A stretch of 64,000 nucleotides of DNA, taken from the NCBI RefSeq assembly GCF_014656475.1, contig NZ_BNCM01000006.1:124001-188000 (forward strand), read 5' to 3'. Origin of the DNA: Sinomonas cellulolyticus (lineage in GTDB: Bacteria > Actinomycetota > Actinomycetes > Actinomycetales > Micrococcaceae). Each line of letters begins with the position of its first letter. Positions within the stretch are counted from its first letter, which is position 1. Shown here piece after piece: positions 17,553-26,387 of this stretch. The translations under genes and the position numbers were made by a program. Under the pieces are notes generated by a model. That model was not told the origin of the DNA. It saw only the letters and a list, made by a program, of their open reading frames with translations, and made no database searches.

Positions 17553-17679
17553 TGTCCTGTCCTTCCTCAGACTGCGGTTTCGATACGTACTCCTCTACCC
17601 GCGCGGTGCTGTGCCAATCGCCGGTCAGTGCGGAAGGGGCGGCGCGGAGGAGGCACTGCGGACGAGAGCCGTCATGGCG

Positions 17680-17799
17680 GCAGTCGGCCAGCTCGCCCAG
17701 CATGTGGCTGAGGCGCCCCACCGGGCCGGCGATCTGGGAGACGGCGTTCCGGGCCTCCTCGGGGAGGTCCTCGCGGGTGTGCTCTGGAATGCGCGCCAT
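17680..17799 (-). pseudogene. possible remnant of a carboxymuconolactone decarboxylase/AhpD-like gene
   Basis: The ~40 residues from MARIPEHTREDLPEEARNAV to GPVGRLSHMLGELAD resemble the N-terminus of carboxymuconolactone-decarboxylase-like proteins (MARIP...DLPEEAR...GR). After that the frame becomes unlike the family and the CxxC core is missing. Only the beginning survives, so this is best read as a truncated gene. The assignment is from memory of the family and is tentative. Confidence 0.4.
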
Positions 17800-17905
17800 G
17801 TCGCCAGCATTCCACGCCTCGCCTCCGGCCAGCAGGGACCTAGGACCCGCCGATGCAGGGGGCCGGGAATGCTGCGGCGGCAGTGCACGTTGAACCCTCC
17901 GGTAT

Positions 17906-17921
17906 AGTTGACGAATCAACT
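17906..17921. promoter_or_regulatory. MarR-like palindrome upstream of the reductase gene
   Basis: AGTTGACGAATCAACT: perfect 6-base arms around CGAA, ending 12 bases before the ATG of the next gene and overlapping an AT-rich promoter-like stretch (GGTATAGTTG). The form resembles MarR-family operators. Confidence 0.6.
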
Positions 17922-17933
17922 GAAAGGTCAGGC

Positions 17934-18587
17934 ATGGAGGAGCGCATCAGGACCGTCGGGATCCTCGGGGCGGGACGTGTGGGCACCGCGGTGGCCCGAG
18001 AGGCGATCAAGGCTGGGTACGAGGTCCGCATCGCCACGTCCAAGCCGGTCGAGGACATTGCTCTCATTGTCGAGATCATCACTCCCGGCGCCGTTGCCGT
18101 CACCGCCGCGCAGGCTGCGCAGTCCGACCTCGTGGTCCTCGCCCTCCCGCTGCACAAGTTCCGCACGGTCGACCCGGCCGCGCTCGCCGGGCGTGTGGTC
18201 ATCGACGCGATGAACTACTGGGAGCCCACGGACGGCGCGATGCCCGAGATGCATGCCGGGCGCGGCACCTCCGAGGTGGTCCAGGACTTCCTCGCCGCCT
18301 CCCGCGTGGTCAAGACCCTGAACCACATCGGCTACCACGAGCTCGAGACGGACGGGCGCCCCGCCGGTGCTCAGGACCGCCGCGCGCTCGCCGCAGCCGG
18401 CGATGATGAGGCCGCGCGCGCCGTCGTGCTCGCCTTCATCGCCTCGCTCGGCTACGACGCCGTGGACGCCGGTCCCCTCGCCGCCGGCCGCGCCCTCGAG
18501 CCCGGCACCGAGGTCTTCGCGGGAGCGCACGACGCCGCCGGGCTGGGCGAGGCGCTCGAGCGCGCGTGCGCCGGGGCGTACGCGTGA
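17934..18587 (+). CDS. NAD(P)-binding reductase, NADPH:F420 oxidoreductase-like
   Basis: A 217-residue Rossmann protein opening RTVGILGAGRVGTAVAREAI, with LVVLALPLHKF, VVIDAMNYWEP and VVKTLNHIGYHELE blocks typical of the NADPH-dependent F420 reductase/NADP-binding pyrroline-like family. Such proteins either reduce F420 or act as uncharacterised dinucleotide-binding oxidoreductases. ATG is preceded by GAAAGGTC; a perfect palindrome immediately upstream implies tight regulation. No F420-dependent partner is adjacent. Confidence 0.8.
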   Translation: MEERIRTVGILGAGRVGTAVAREAIKAGYEVRIATSKPVEDIALIVEIITPGAVAVTAAQAAQSDLVVLALPLHKFRTVDPAALAGRVVIDAMNYWEPTDGAMPEMHAGRGTSEVVQDFLAASRVVKTLNHIGYHELETDGRPAGAQDRRALAAAGDDEAARAVVLAFIASLGYDAVDAGPLAAGRALEPGTEVFAGAHDAAGLGEALERACAGAYA

Positions 18588-18609
18588 GCGTCTCCGGCCC
18601 CGAAGCGCT

Positions 18610-19662
18610 TTAGGCTGTCCGGGCCGCGAGGAACCCGAGCAGCCGGTCGCGGAAGACCTGCGCCGGCTCGGTGTCGAGGTCGAACTGGTACTCGTGGTCC
18701 AGGGCGGGGACGTAGTCCGGCCAGAACACCGCCTCCGCCTCAAGGCCTGCGGCCCGCATCGCCTCGTAGAGACGCTCGGTGTGCGCCCGCAGGAGATCCG
18801 CGTTGCCCGTGGTCAGGAGCGTGGGCGGGAACGCCGGGGTCAGGTAGTCCGGGACCGAGAGGGAGGCGAAGGTGCCGTCCCGGGCGAAGTTCCGGCGACC
18901 GGAGTAGGACCACCCCGCCGCCCGCACGAGGATGGCCTCGGCGACGCCGCTGACCCCCTGCGTCAGCGCGAGGTCGAATGCCCCGCAGGCCAGCACGAGC
19001 CCCCGGACCTGTCCGGCCGTGACAGTGGGACGGATCCCCACGAGGCCCGCATACCCGGGAGTCGTGGCGAGGGCGCTGACCTGTGCGGCGATATGGGCGC
19101 CCGCGGAGTTGCCGGCCAGGACGATCCTCTCGGGATCGAGCCGGAAGGCAGCGCGCTGGGCCTGCAGGAACTCGAGGGCCTGCATGACCTGCCGCAGCGG
19201 CATCGGGTAGCGGTGCCGCGGGGCGAGCGAATACTGCGGCGCGGCGACAGTGTAGCCGTGCGCCGCGATCATCTGGAGGTAGCCCGCGATCTCCTCCTTC
19301 GAGCCGCCCACGAACCCGCCGCCGTGCACCCAGACCAGCAGCGGGTAGGGGCCGCTGCCCGCGGTGTCCGCGCCGTCGGCCGGACGGAAGAGGTCGAGCA
19401 GCATGTCCGGACCAGGCCCGTAGCGGAGGTCCCTGTGGACCTCGACGCCGGCCGGGGCGTGCCGCATCAGCGAGGCGGCCATCTGCAGGCCGGACCGACG
19501 GAAGGTCTCCCGGATCAGGAACGCCGCGAGGCGGGGAGTGACCAGCATGCTGGCCCGGACTCCGGCGCCCGCCGCCCCCAGGGCCCCCCTCCTGACAGCG
19601 GCTCTGACCGCCGCCCCGAGGGCGGGGTTGAGCGTGGGTCTGTGCGCCGGAACGGTCGCCAT
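18610..19662 (-). CDS. alpha/beta hydrolase, hormone-sensitive-lipase-type esterase
   Basis: A 350-residue esterase. The oxyanion-hole motif HGGGFVGGSKEE, the nucleophile elbow in LAGNSAGAHIAAQ, and the late acid/His region FWPDYVPALDHEYQFD are all in place, so the triad looks complete. An N-terminal extension of about 100 residues without a clear signal peptide precedes the fold. It probably cleaves short-chain esters. It is in the same direction as the 2H-phosphoesterase gene, whose stop lies only 8 bases from this start, suggesting a two-gene unit. Confidence 0.87.
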   Translation of the reverse strand: MATVPAHRPTLNPALGAAVRAAVRRGALGAAGAGVRASMLVTPRLAAFLIRETFRRSGLQMAASLMRHAPAGVEVHRDLRYGPGPDMLLDLFRPADGADTAGSGPYPLLVWVHGGGFVGGSKEEIAGYLQMIAAHGYTVAAPQYSLAPRHRYPMPLRQVMQALEFLQAQRAAFRLDPERIVLAGNSAGAHIAAQVSALATTPGYAGLVGIRPTVTAGQVRGLVLACGAFDLALTQGVSGVAEAILVRAAGWSYSGRRNFARDGTFASLSVPDYLTPAFPPTLLTTGNADLLRAHTERLYEAMRAAGLEAEAVFWPDYVPALDHEYQFDLDTEPAQVFRDRLLGFLAARTA

Positions 19663-19670
19663 GGCATACC

Positions 19671-20201
19671 CTACCGCCGGAGATCAGGAGCCGACCATGG
19701 GCCGTTCGGCTCAACCTCGCGCGCGCCCTCGCCGAGTGCCGCGACCGCCACCACCATCGGCCGGCCCTGGCCCGGCTCAGGCTGCATGTCGACGAGCGCG
19801 AGCTGGGTGAGTTCCAGCGATTGACCCTCCTCGGCAGCGCCGCGCTTCGTGGCCGTGACGTGCGCCCGGAACCCCTCGCCGGCGAAGTCGGGGCGGCGGA
19901 AGGTGGGGACGTGGATGTCGAGTTCCTCGACGAACGCCTTGTGCAGGGCGCGGATCTCGTCGGAGTCCACGAGGGCGACGGGAGTATCGTGCTTGGGCCC
20001 GAACAGCTCGCCGGGGCCGGCCACGGCGGAGATCGGGGCGGTGCGGGAGGCGACCTCGCCCATGCTCGCCGCGAGCTGTGCCGCGTTGGACCAGGTCGCG
20101 AAAACCGGCATCACGGTGATGTGCAGCGGCCAGTCCCGCACGGCGTAGCGCTCGCCCACGGCCATGGGCTGGAGGGGCAGGACGATCGCGTAGCGGTGCA
20201 C
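19671..20201 (-). CDS. 2H phosphoesterase (2'-5' RNA ligase/ThpR-like) family protein
   Basis: A 176-residue protein with the two HxT motifs that define the 2H superfamily: WPLHITVMP near residue 27 and FRAHVTATKRG near residue 112. Family members hydrolyse 2',3'-cyclic phosphates or join 2'-5' RNA ends. GTG start (MHRYAIVLPLQPM). It is divergent from ribokinase and directly upstream of the esterase gene. The biological substrate cannot be told. Confidence 0.82.
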   Translation of the reverse strand: MHRYAIVLPLQPMAVGERYAVRDWPLHITVMPVFATWSNAAQLAASMGEVASRTAPISAVAGPGELFGPKHDTPVALVDSDEIRALHKAFVEELDIHVPTFRRPDFAGEGFRAHVTATKRGAAEEGQSLELTQLALVDMQPEPGQGRPMVVAVAALGEGAREVEPNGPWSAPDLRR

Positions 20202-20277
20202 GTGTCGATCCTAGGCGTGAAGGGGCTGGCCGCCGCTGTGCGGTGGGCGCCCGGGCCCGTGGGGCAGAATCAGGACC

Positions 20278-21246
20278 GTGACCACCCAGCAGCCGCAGCG
20301 AGCGGCGGGGCGCGTCGTCGTCCTCGGCTCAGCGAACGTCGACACGACCTTCCGCGTGCAGTCCCTCCCCGCTCCGGGCGAGACCGTCCTCGCCACCGCC
20401 GAGGAGTCGGGCCTCGGGGGCAAAGGCGCGAACCAGGCGGTTGCGGCGGCCCTCCTCGGCGCCCGCGTGGACTTCATCGGGGCCGTCGGAGGCGGCGGCC
20501 ACGGCCGGCTGGTGCAGGATGAGCTCACGGCGTCCGGCGTGGACACCTCAGGCGTCCTGGTCATCGAGTCTGCCCCGACGGGCACCGCGTACATCACGGT
20601 GGACAGGTCCGGGGAGAACACCATTGTGGTCGTGCCCGGGGCGAACGCGCTGCTCACGCCCGAGATCCTCGCGAGGACGGGGGTGCGCGAGAGGCTGGGC
20701 GGCTCGGCCTCCGGGCGGTCCGTGGGGCTCTCGCAGGGCGAGGTGCCGCCGGGCACCACCGACGCGTTCGCGGCCCTCTGCCACGACGTCGGAGCCGGGT
20801 TCGTGCTCAACCTCGCTCCGGCCGTGCCGGTCTCCGCGCGGACGCTCGAGCTGGCCGACCCGCTGGTCGTCAACGAGGGCGAGGCCGCGCAGCTCCTGGG
20901 GATCTCTGGGGCCGGTCCCGGGGAGCCTCTCGCCGTCGCCGCCCGGCTCGCGCGGGACGTGGCCCGCAGCGCCGTCGTCACCCTCGGGGCGGGCGGTGCC
21001 GTGGCCTCGGACGGCCGGAGCGCGTGGTACGCGAAGGCCCCGCGCGTCGTCGACGTCGTGGACACCACAGGTGCGGGTGATGCGTTCGTCGGCGCGCTTG
21101 CCGCGGTGCTCGCGCGAGGAGCGGGCCTTGCGGAGGCGGTGCGCGTGGGCGTCGAGGCAGGCTCGGCCGCCGTGCGTCACCGAGGCACGACGGCGGCCTA
21201 CCGCGCCGTCCTGCCGCACCTCACCGCCGCTAGGCTGGCTCCATGA
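20278..21246 (+). CDS. rbsK: PfkB family carbohydrate kinase, probable ribokinase
   Basis: A 322-residue sugar kinase with VVVLGSANVDTTFRV at the start, GGKGANQAVAAALLGA (sugar-binding Gly motif) and the anion-hole/catalytic base motif DTTGAGDAFVGALAAVL near the C-terminus. These match ribokinases (ribose + ATP to ribose-5-phosphate), though related sugars are possible. GTG start. Its stop overlaps the next start by four bases (ATGA), so it is translationally coupled to the hydroxyacid dehydrogenase; no ribose transporter or RbsD is present. Confidence 0.85.
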   Translation: MTTQQPQRAAGRVVVLGSANVDTTFRVQSLPAPGETVLATAEESGLGGKGANQAVAAALLGARVDFIGAVGGGGHGRLVQDELTASGVDTSGVLVIESAPTGTAYITVDRSGENTIVVVPGANALLTPEILARTGVRERLGGSASGRSVGLSQGEVPPGTTDAFAALCHDVGAGFVLNLAPAVPVSARTLELADPLVVNEGEAAQLLGISGAGPGEPLAVAARLARDVARSAVVTLGAGGAVASDGRSAWYAKAPRVVDVVDTTGAGDAFVGALAAVLARGAGLAEAVRVGVEAGSAAVRHRGTTAAYRAVLPHLTAARLAP

Positions 21247-22187
21247 CCACCTCGCCGCTGCACTCCGGCACCCCTGTCCGCGTCGCCATCCACGGCGAGC
21301 CGCTCCCCTTCCTGACCGGTGCGATCGCGGCCGGAGGGGGCGCCGTCGTGGGCCTCGGCGAACAGCCCGAAGTGCTCGTCCTCGACCACGGCAACCCCAA
21401 GCCCGAGCTGAGGGCCGTCCTCGACTCCACCCCGTCGATCCGCTGGGTCCAACTCCCCAGCGCGGGAATTGAGGCGTACGCGGGCGCGCTCGCCGCTCAC
21501 CCGGAGAAGGTGTGGACCAGTGCCAAGGGCGCATACGCGAAGCCCGTCGCCGAGCACGCGCTCACCCTCTCACTCGCGCTCCTGAGGCATCTGCCCGAGC
21601 GCGCCCGCGCCCGCTCGTGGGGCGCCCCGAGCGGCACGTCGCTGCACGGCCTGCGCGGCCTCGTGATCGGCGCCGGCGGCGTGGGGCTGGAGATCCTGCG
21701 GCTGTTCCGCTGCTTCGACATGGAGGTCGACGTGGTGCGCCGCACCCCTGCCGCGGTTCCCGGCGCGAGGCGCACGACGACGCCGGCGCACCTCGCCGAG
21801 CTGCTGCCGGAGGCGGACGTCGTGGTCGTCGCCGCGGCGCTCACGCCTGACACGTCCAAGCTCATCGGAGCCCCCGAGCTCGCGCTCATGAAGCCATCCG
21901 CGATCCTGGTCAACATCGCCCGCGGCGGCCTCGTGGACACCGACGCCGTCGTGCAGGCCCTCAGGGCCGGGACGATCGCCGGCGCCGCCCTCGATGTGAC
22001 GGATCCCGAGCCGCTCCCCGACGGGCATCCCCTGTGGGACGAGCCGCACGCCCTCATCACCCCGCATACGGCGGACACGCTCGAGATGATCCGCCCGCTC
22101 CTCGGCGAACGGGTGACCGAGAACCTCAGGCGCTTCGCCGCCGGGAAGGACCTCGAGGGCCTCGTGGACGCCGCTGCGGGGTACTGA
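21243..22187 (+). CDS. D-isomer specific 2-hydroxyacid dehydrogenase
   Basis: A 314-residue NAD(P)-dependent dehydrogenase reducing 2-oxo acids. The cofactor motif is VIGAGGVGLEILRLF; the catalytic Arg, Glu and His appear in NIARGGLVDTD, DVTDPEPLPDGHPLW and ITPHTAD. A glyoxylate/hydroxypyruvate or phosphoglycerate-type substrate is likely. It overlaps the ribokinase stop by four bases, an arrangement implying a shared sugar-acid function. Confidence 0.87.
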   Translation: MTTSPLHSGTPVRVAIHGEPLPFLTGAIAAGGGAVVGLGEQPEVLVLDHGNPKPELRAVLDSTPSIRWVQLPSAGIEAYAGALAAHPEKVWTSAKGAYAKPVAEHALTLSLALLRHLPERARARSWGAPSGTSLHGLRGLVIGAGGVGLEILRLFRCFDMEVDVVRRTPAAVPGARRTTTPAHLAELLPEADVVVVAAALTPDTSKLIGAPELALMKPSAILVNIARGGLVDTDAVVQALRAGTIAGAALDVTDPEPLPDGHPLWDEPHALITPHTADTLEMIRPLLGERVTENLRRFAAGKDLEGLVDAAAGY

Positions 22188-22245
22188 CCCTCCGGGCCCT
22201 TCCGCTCCCGTGGCCCACACGCTATCTTCGAGAGGTCATCGGGGG

Positions 22246-22260
22246 CGGGCCTTCGGCCCG
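22246..22260 (+). terminator. short GC hairpin between the dehydrogenase and APC genes
   Basis: CGGGCC-ttc-GGCCCG is a perfect 6-base stem with a stable triloop. It could terminate the rbsK unit or lie in the 5' leader of the APC gene 31 bases downstream. Confidence 0.45.
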
Positions 22261-22291
22261 GGAGATGAGCACCCATTAGGGAGCAGTCGCG

Positions 22292-24007
22292 ATGGCCCAC
22301 GACCTGGCAACCCCGACCCATGGCGGGCGACCCCTCAAGCGCGTAGTCGGCTTCTGGGGCCTCATGTTCGTCTCTCTCGGCTCGATCATCGGCTCGGGCT
22401 GGCTCCTCGGCGCCCTCGGCGCGGCCAAGTCCGCCGGCCCGGCGTCGATCGTCTCGTGGATCCTCGCGGCGATCATGCTGATCGTGCTCGCGCTCGTCCA
22501 CGCGGACCTCGGCGCAGCCTACCCGGTGGCCGGCGGCACCGCGAGGTACCCGCACTACGCCTTCGGCGCGCTCGCCGGCTTCACCGCGGGCTGGGTCGGC
22601 TACCTGCAGGCCGTGACCATCGCGCCGATCGAGGTCGAGGGCGCCATCACGTACCTCGAGTCCGCGCCGTGGGCCAAGGGCATCGACCTCGTCAACCCCG
22701 ACTCGACCCTGACCCCGATCGGCCTCGTCATCGCCGCCTTCGCCCTCGCGCTGTTCACGGTGATCAACCTCCTGGGTGCGAAGTGGCTCTCGGACAGCAA
22801 CATCGCCGTGGTGGTCTGGAAGACGCTGGTCCCGCTGCTCACCATCGTCGTGATCATCGCGCTTACCTTCCACCCGGGGAACTTCACCCAGGCCGGGGGC
22901 GGATTCGCCCCCAACGGGTTCCACGGGATCTTCGCTGCACTGCCGCTCGGCGTCGTGTTCGCACTCCAGGGCTTCGAGCAGGCCGCGCAGATGGCCGGCG
23001 AGGCGCGGAACCCGAAGAGGGACGTCTCCCGCGCCATCATCACCGCCATGCTCATCGGCGCGGTGATCTACATCCTGCTCGAGGTCACGTTCATCGGCGC
23101 TATCGACCCGGCCAACATCGTCAAGAACTGGGAGAACCCGCTCGGCGCCGGGGCGTACGGCCCGTACTACGATCTCGCCCTCGCGGCCGGGGTGGGCTGG
23201 CTCGCCACGGTGCTTCTCATCGACGCTGTGATCTCGCCGATGGGCACCGGCCTGGTCTACATCGGAACGTCGGCGCGCATCTCGTATGCCCTCGGTGAGG
23301 ACGACGCCCTCCCGCCGTGGCTCACCACTGTCAGCAAGCGCGGCGTGCCGTTCGGCTCAATCCTCCTCGCGTTCGTCGTGGGCCTCATCGCCCTCCTGCC
23401 GTTCCCGAGCTGGCAGTCCCTCGTGGGCCTCGTGACTGACGCGACGGCGATCATGTATGCGTTCGCACCCGTCTCCCTCGAGGCACTCATCCGCCAGCAC
23501 GCCGGCCGCCGGCACCCGTACCGGGTGCCGTGGCCCCAGGTCCTCACTCCCGCCGGGTTCGTCTTCGCGAACCTCATCATCTACTGGTCCGGGTTCGAGG
23601 CGATCTGGAAGATCCTCACCGCGATCCTCATCGGCCGGGTGATCTTCGAGATCGCACTCCACCGCTCCAAGTCCCTGCGGTTCCGCCGCGACCTCGACTG
23701 GCGCGCGGCCTCCTGGATCTGGCCCTGGCTGATCGGGCTTGTGGTGCTGGGCCTTCTCGGACGGTACGGCAACGGCTCGCTGAGCATCCTGCCGGAATGG
23801 GTCGACATCCTGTTCGTCGTCGCGTTCGCGCTCGTGATCTTCTACTACGCTGTGAGCCTGGCGATGACGCCCGAGGACATCGCGCTCGCCGTCGGCGAGG
23901 ACGAGTTCGAGTTCGAGGCCGTCGATGCGCCCGAGGCCGACGCCGTCGCCGGTCCCGCGGCCCACACCCGGCCGGAGCGGGCGGCGGGGGATCAACCGAA
24001 CGGCTGA
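22292..24007 (+). CDS. APC superfamily amino acid permease
   Basis: A 571-residue multi-helix permease. The first helix carries the APC signature GFWGLMFVSLGSIIGSGWLLG; VAGGTARYPHYAFG and FALQGFEQAAQMAGEARNPKRDVSRA are other family landmarks. The C-terminal ~40 residues are acidic and Ala-rich (EDEFEFEAVDAPEADA), an extension absent from compact APC proteins. Start ATG lies behind AGGGAGC. It imports or exchanges an amino acid or amine that cannot be specified. Confidence 0.87.
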   Translation: MAHDLATPTHGGRPLKRVVGFWGLMFVSLGSIIGSGWLLGALGAAKSAGPASIVSWILAAIMLIVLALVHADLGAAYPVAGGTARYPHYAFGALAGFTAGWVGYLQAVTIAPIEVEGAITYLESAPWAKGIDLVNPDSTLTPIGLVIAAFALALFTVINLLGAKWLSDSNIAVVVWKTLVPLLTIVVIIALTFHPGNFTQAGGGFAPNGFHGIFAALPLGVVFALQGFEQAAQMAGEARNPKRDVSRAIITAMLIGAVIYILLEVTFIGAIDPANIVKNWENPLGAGAYGPYYDLALAAGVGWLATVLLIDAVISPMGTGLVYIGTSARISYALGEDDALPPWLTTVSKRGVPFGSILLAFVVGLIALLPFPSWQSLVGLVTDATAIMYAFAPVSLEALIRQHAGRRHPYRVPWPQVLTPAGFVFANLIIYWSGFEAIWKILTAILIGRVIFEIALHRSKSLRFRRDLDWRAASWIWPWLIGLVVLGLLGRYGNGSLSILPEWVDILFVVAFALVIFYYAVSLAMTPEDIALAVGEDEFEFEAVDAPEADAVAGPAAHTRPERAAGDQPNG

Positions 24008-24040
24008 CGCCGCCGTCGTGCATCATCCGCAGCTGAGACC

Positions 24041-24055
24041 GGCCCCGTAGGGGCC
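24041..24055. terminator. hairpin between convergent APC and multicopper oxidase genes
   Basis: GGCCCC-gta-GGGGCC, a perfect 6-base stem, lies in the 76-base gap between two stops. A separate CCGCCGTCGTGC core is at 24010-24021. Confidence 0.55.
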
Positions 24056-24083
24056 ACATCGGCTCTGTGCAGTTCCGAACGCC

Positions 24084-25586
24084 TCAGCCGTGCTGGTGCG
24101 GGCTCGGCGTCCCTGACCCCGCCGGCCCGGCCGCTCCCGCCTCCGCAACCAGGAACTGCCCCATCATGCCCTCGTCCTCGTGCGTGAGGAGGTGGCAGTG
24201 GTACATGTACGGGTGCTCGGAGTCCGCGTACTTCGGCATGCGGAACGCGATCCGGTTCTGCTCCCGCGGCAGGAGCGGGATCGTGTCCTTCCACCCTGCC
24301 CGCTCGGGCGGCGGCTGCTTTCCGTCGATGTCCACGAGCCTGAACTGGACTCCGTGGACATGCACGTTGTGCTGGTACGCGCTGACGTTGTCCACGAACC
24401 ACACCTCCGCCTCGCCCGGCGCTGCGGTGAAGTCGATCCGGTTCATGTCCATGGTCTTGTTGTTGATGCTGCGGCCGTTGAACGTGAACGAGCGCGAGAC
24501 CGCCGTCGTGGTCCCCTCGGGTGCTGGCAGCGCGGCGAACGCTGCCGGGAGGGCGGCCGACGGCGCGAGGCTGGCCGCGGCGTCGAGCCTCACCACGTCG
24601 AACTCCTTGCCGCCTCCGAACGCATCGGGCGGGTTGACCCGGCCGAGGTCCGGGGCGAACGAGCGCAGCATCACGGACTCGCCGGGCTTCAGCTCCACGA
24701 CGATCTCGGCCCGCTCGGCAGGGGAGAGCTGCACCGACGTGAGCTCGAGGGGGGCGGCGAGCAGGCCGCCGTCGGACGCGACCATGTGGAAGGGGCGGTG
24801 GTCGGCGAGGCCGAACTTGAACCAGCGGCCGTTGCTCGCGTTGAGGATGCGGAGGCGAACGCGCTGGGTGGTGACGGACAGGACCGCGCCGAGCGTGCCG
24901 TTGGCCGCGATCGAGTTGCCGAGGGTGCCGAGGGAGTTGCCGGCCGGGTCGAACGTGATCTTTCCGTCGGCATCGAGGCGGCGGTCCTGGACGATGAGGG
25001 GGATGTCGTCCACGCCGTAGGTGTGGGGGAGCGCGGCCGCCTCGTTGGTCCCGGGCTCGTCCAGGATGAACAGCCCCGCGAGGCCGTACCCCACCTGCTT
25101 CTCGGTGCTGCCATGCGGGTGCGGGTGGTACCAGAGGGTCGCGGCGGGCTGGTCGATGGTCCATTCGGGGTTCGTCGAGGCGCCCGGGTTGATCATGGCG
25201 TGCGGGCCGCCGTCCGCCGCGGCCGGCAGCACCATGCCGTGGAAGTGGACCGTGGTGGCCTCAGTGAGCCGGTTCTCGACAGCCACCCGGACGCGCTCTC
25301 CCCGCGCGGCACGCAGGGTGGGCCCGAGGTAGGCGCCGTTGTAGCCCATGGTCTGCGCCGGCTTGCCGGGCACGAACTCGTGCGTCCCGGCCTGCGGCGC
25401 GAGGCGGAAGGTGCGGGTCCCGCCGTCCAGCGTGCCCTCGTCGAGCGGGGGGATGGGGAGCCGCGCGCCGAACTGCGTCTCAGGGACCACCTCGCCGGGC
25501 GCACAGCCCGTCACGGCAGGCACGAGGGGAGCGAGGACTGCGGCCGCTGCGGTGGCGCGGAGGAGCTGTCGGCGGGTCAGGGACAC
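24084..25586 (-). CDS. Tat-exported multicopper oxidase (CueO/bilirubin-oxidase type) with lipobox
   Basis: A 500-residue three-domain laccase-like oxidase. The N-terminus has a twin-arginine signal (LTRRQLLRATAAAAV) ending in VTGC, so it is exported folded and may be lipid-anchored. All four copper-binding motifs are present: VHFHGMVL, WYHPHPHGS, HNVHVHGVQF and HPYMYHCHLLTHEDEGMMGQF. Such enzymes oxidise Cu(I) or phenolics with O2. GTG is chosen as the codon right before SLTRRQLL; the frame is open another kilobase upstream, antisense to the NUDIX gene. A second oxidase of another subtype lies near 51 kb. Confidence 0.92.
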   Translation of the reverse strand: MSLTRRQLLRATAAAAVLAPLVPAVTGCAPGEVVPETQFGARLPIPPLDEGTLDGGTRTFRLAPQAGTHEFVPGKPAQTMGYNGAYLGPTLRAARGERVRVAVENRLTEATTVHFHGMVLPAAADGGPHAMINPGASTNPEWTIDQPAATLWYHPHPHGSTEKQVGYGLAGLFILDEPGTNEAAALPHTYGVDDIPLIVQDRRLDADGKITFDPAGNSLGTLGNSIAANGTLGAVLSVTTQRVRLRILNASNGRWFKFGLADHRPFHMVASDGGLLAAPLELTSVQLSPAERAEIVVELKPGESVMLRSFAPDLGRVNPPDAFGGGKEFDVVRLDAAASLAPSAALPAAFAALPAPEGTTTAVSRSFTFNGRSINNKTMDMNRIDFTAAPGEAEVWFVDNVSAYQHNVHVHGVQFRLVDIDGKQPPPERAGWKDTIPLLPREQNRIAFRMPKYADSEHPYMYHCHLLTHEDEGMMGQFLVAEAGAAGPAGSGTPSPHQHG

Positions 25587-25643
25587 GCTTCCAAGGGTAG
25601 GCCGGGCGGCACCCCTGCCGGGCACCCGGCTACATTGGGCGGT

Positions 25644-26387
25644 ATGGCAGCGCATGTGAATCCGGCTTCTACGCCGCCCGTGGACGGGGAGGCCGCGACG
25701 GTGGTGGTGCTCCGGGACGGCGCCGCGGGGCTCGAGGTCCTGCTCCTCGAGCGCCTCTCGACGGGCTCGTTCGGCGGTGCGTGGGCGTTCCCCGGGGGCC
25801 GCGTGGACCCCGAGGACTCGCTGCCGGGCGATCCCGAGGACGGGGCGAACGACGGCGGCTCCTCCACGGGTGCGGCGGTCTCCGCTCCTGCGCGCGTGCG
25901 GCGTGCGGCCGTCCGCGAGACGCGCGAGGAGACCGGGCTTGTGCTGAACGACTCCGGACTCGTGGCGTTCTCGCGGTGGGTCCCGCCGGCACAGGTGCCC
26001 AAGCGGCTCGTGACGTGGTTCTTCCTCGCGGCGGATCCCGGCGGAGAGCTCCTCATCAGCGCGCACGAGCATGTCGACTCCGTCTGGATGGAGCCCGCAG
26101 CTGCGCTCGACCGCCACGCCACCGGCACACTCACCCTGTTCCCGCCGACGTGGATCACACTGAACGCGCTGCGGGGCGCCTCCTCGGTGGGCGCCGCGCT
26201 CGCCTCGGCGCCGCAGCCGCCGGCCCTCTTCTCGAGCGTCCAGCTGCGCGATGAGGGCGGCAGGATGACGGCCGTCCTCTGGGAGGGCGACGCCCAGTAC
26301 GGCGATCCGGAGGCGCCCGGAACGGCGCGCCATCGCCTGACGACGGCGCGCCTGCCGTGGGTGTACGAGCAGCCGAAACGTGAGTGA
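25644..26387 (+). CDS. NUDIX hydrolase, NUDT7/NUDT19-like layout
   Basis: A 247-residue hydrolase of nucleoside-diphosphate-linked compounds. The Nudix box is split: GGRVDPED at the start and AAVRETREETGL at the end are separated by 33 residues instead of 7, filled with Gly/Ser/Ala/Asp. A widened box of this kind is known in CoA- or fatty-acyl-CoA-directed NUDT7/19-type members. Other landmarks are VVLRDGAAGLEVLLLERL and FPPTWITLNAL. It is divergent from the multicopper oxidase, 57 bases between starts. Confidence 0.85.
   Translation: MAAHVNPASTPPVDGEAATVVVLRDGAAGLEVLLLERLSTGSFGGAWAFPGGRVDPEDSLPGDPEDGANDGGSSTGAAVSAPARVRRAAVRETREETGLVLNDSGLVAFSRWVPPAQVPKRLVTWFFLAADPGGELLISAHEHVDSVWMEPAAALDRHATGTLTLFPPTWITLNALRGASSVGAALASAPQPPALFSSVQLRDEGGRMTAVLWEGDAQYGDPEAPGTARHRLTTARLPWVYEQPKRE

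Larger units (their letters stand above)
17333..17933. other. 601-base low-coding stretch with small ORF, remnant gene and tandem repeat
   Basis: No full-size gene fits here. It holds a 2 x 19-base tandem repeat, a 45-residue ORF with a good ribosome site, the N-terminal remnant of a possible carboxymuconolactone-decarboxylase-like gene, and, at its right end, an operator-like palindrome for the following gene. Codon patterns are poorer than in flanking genes, so this looks like a decayed locus. Confidence 0.6.
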
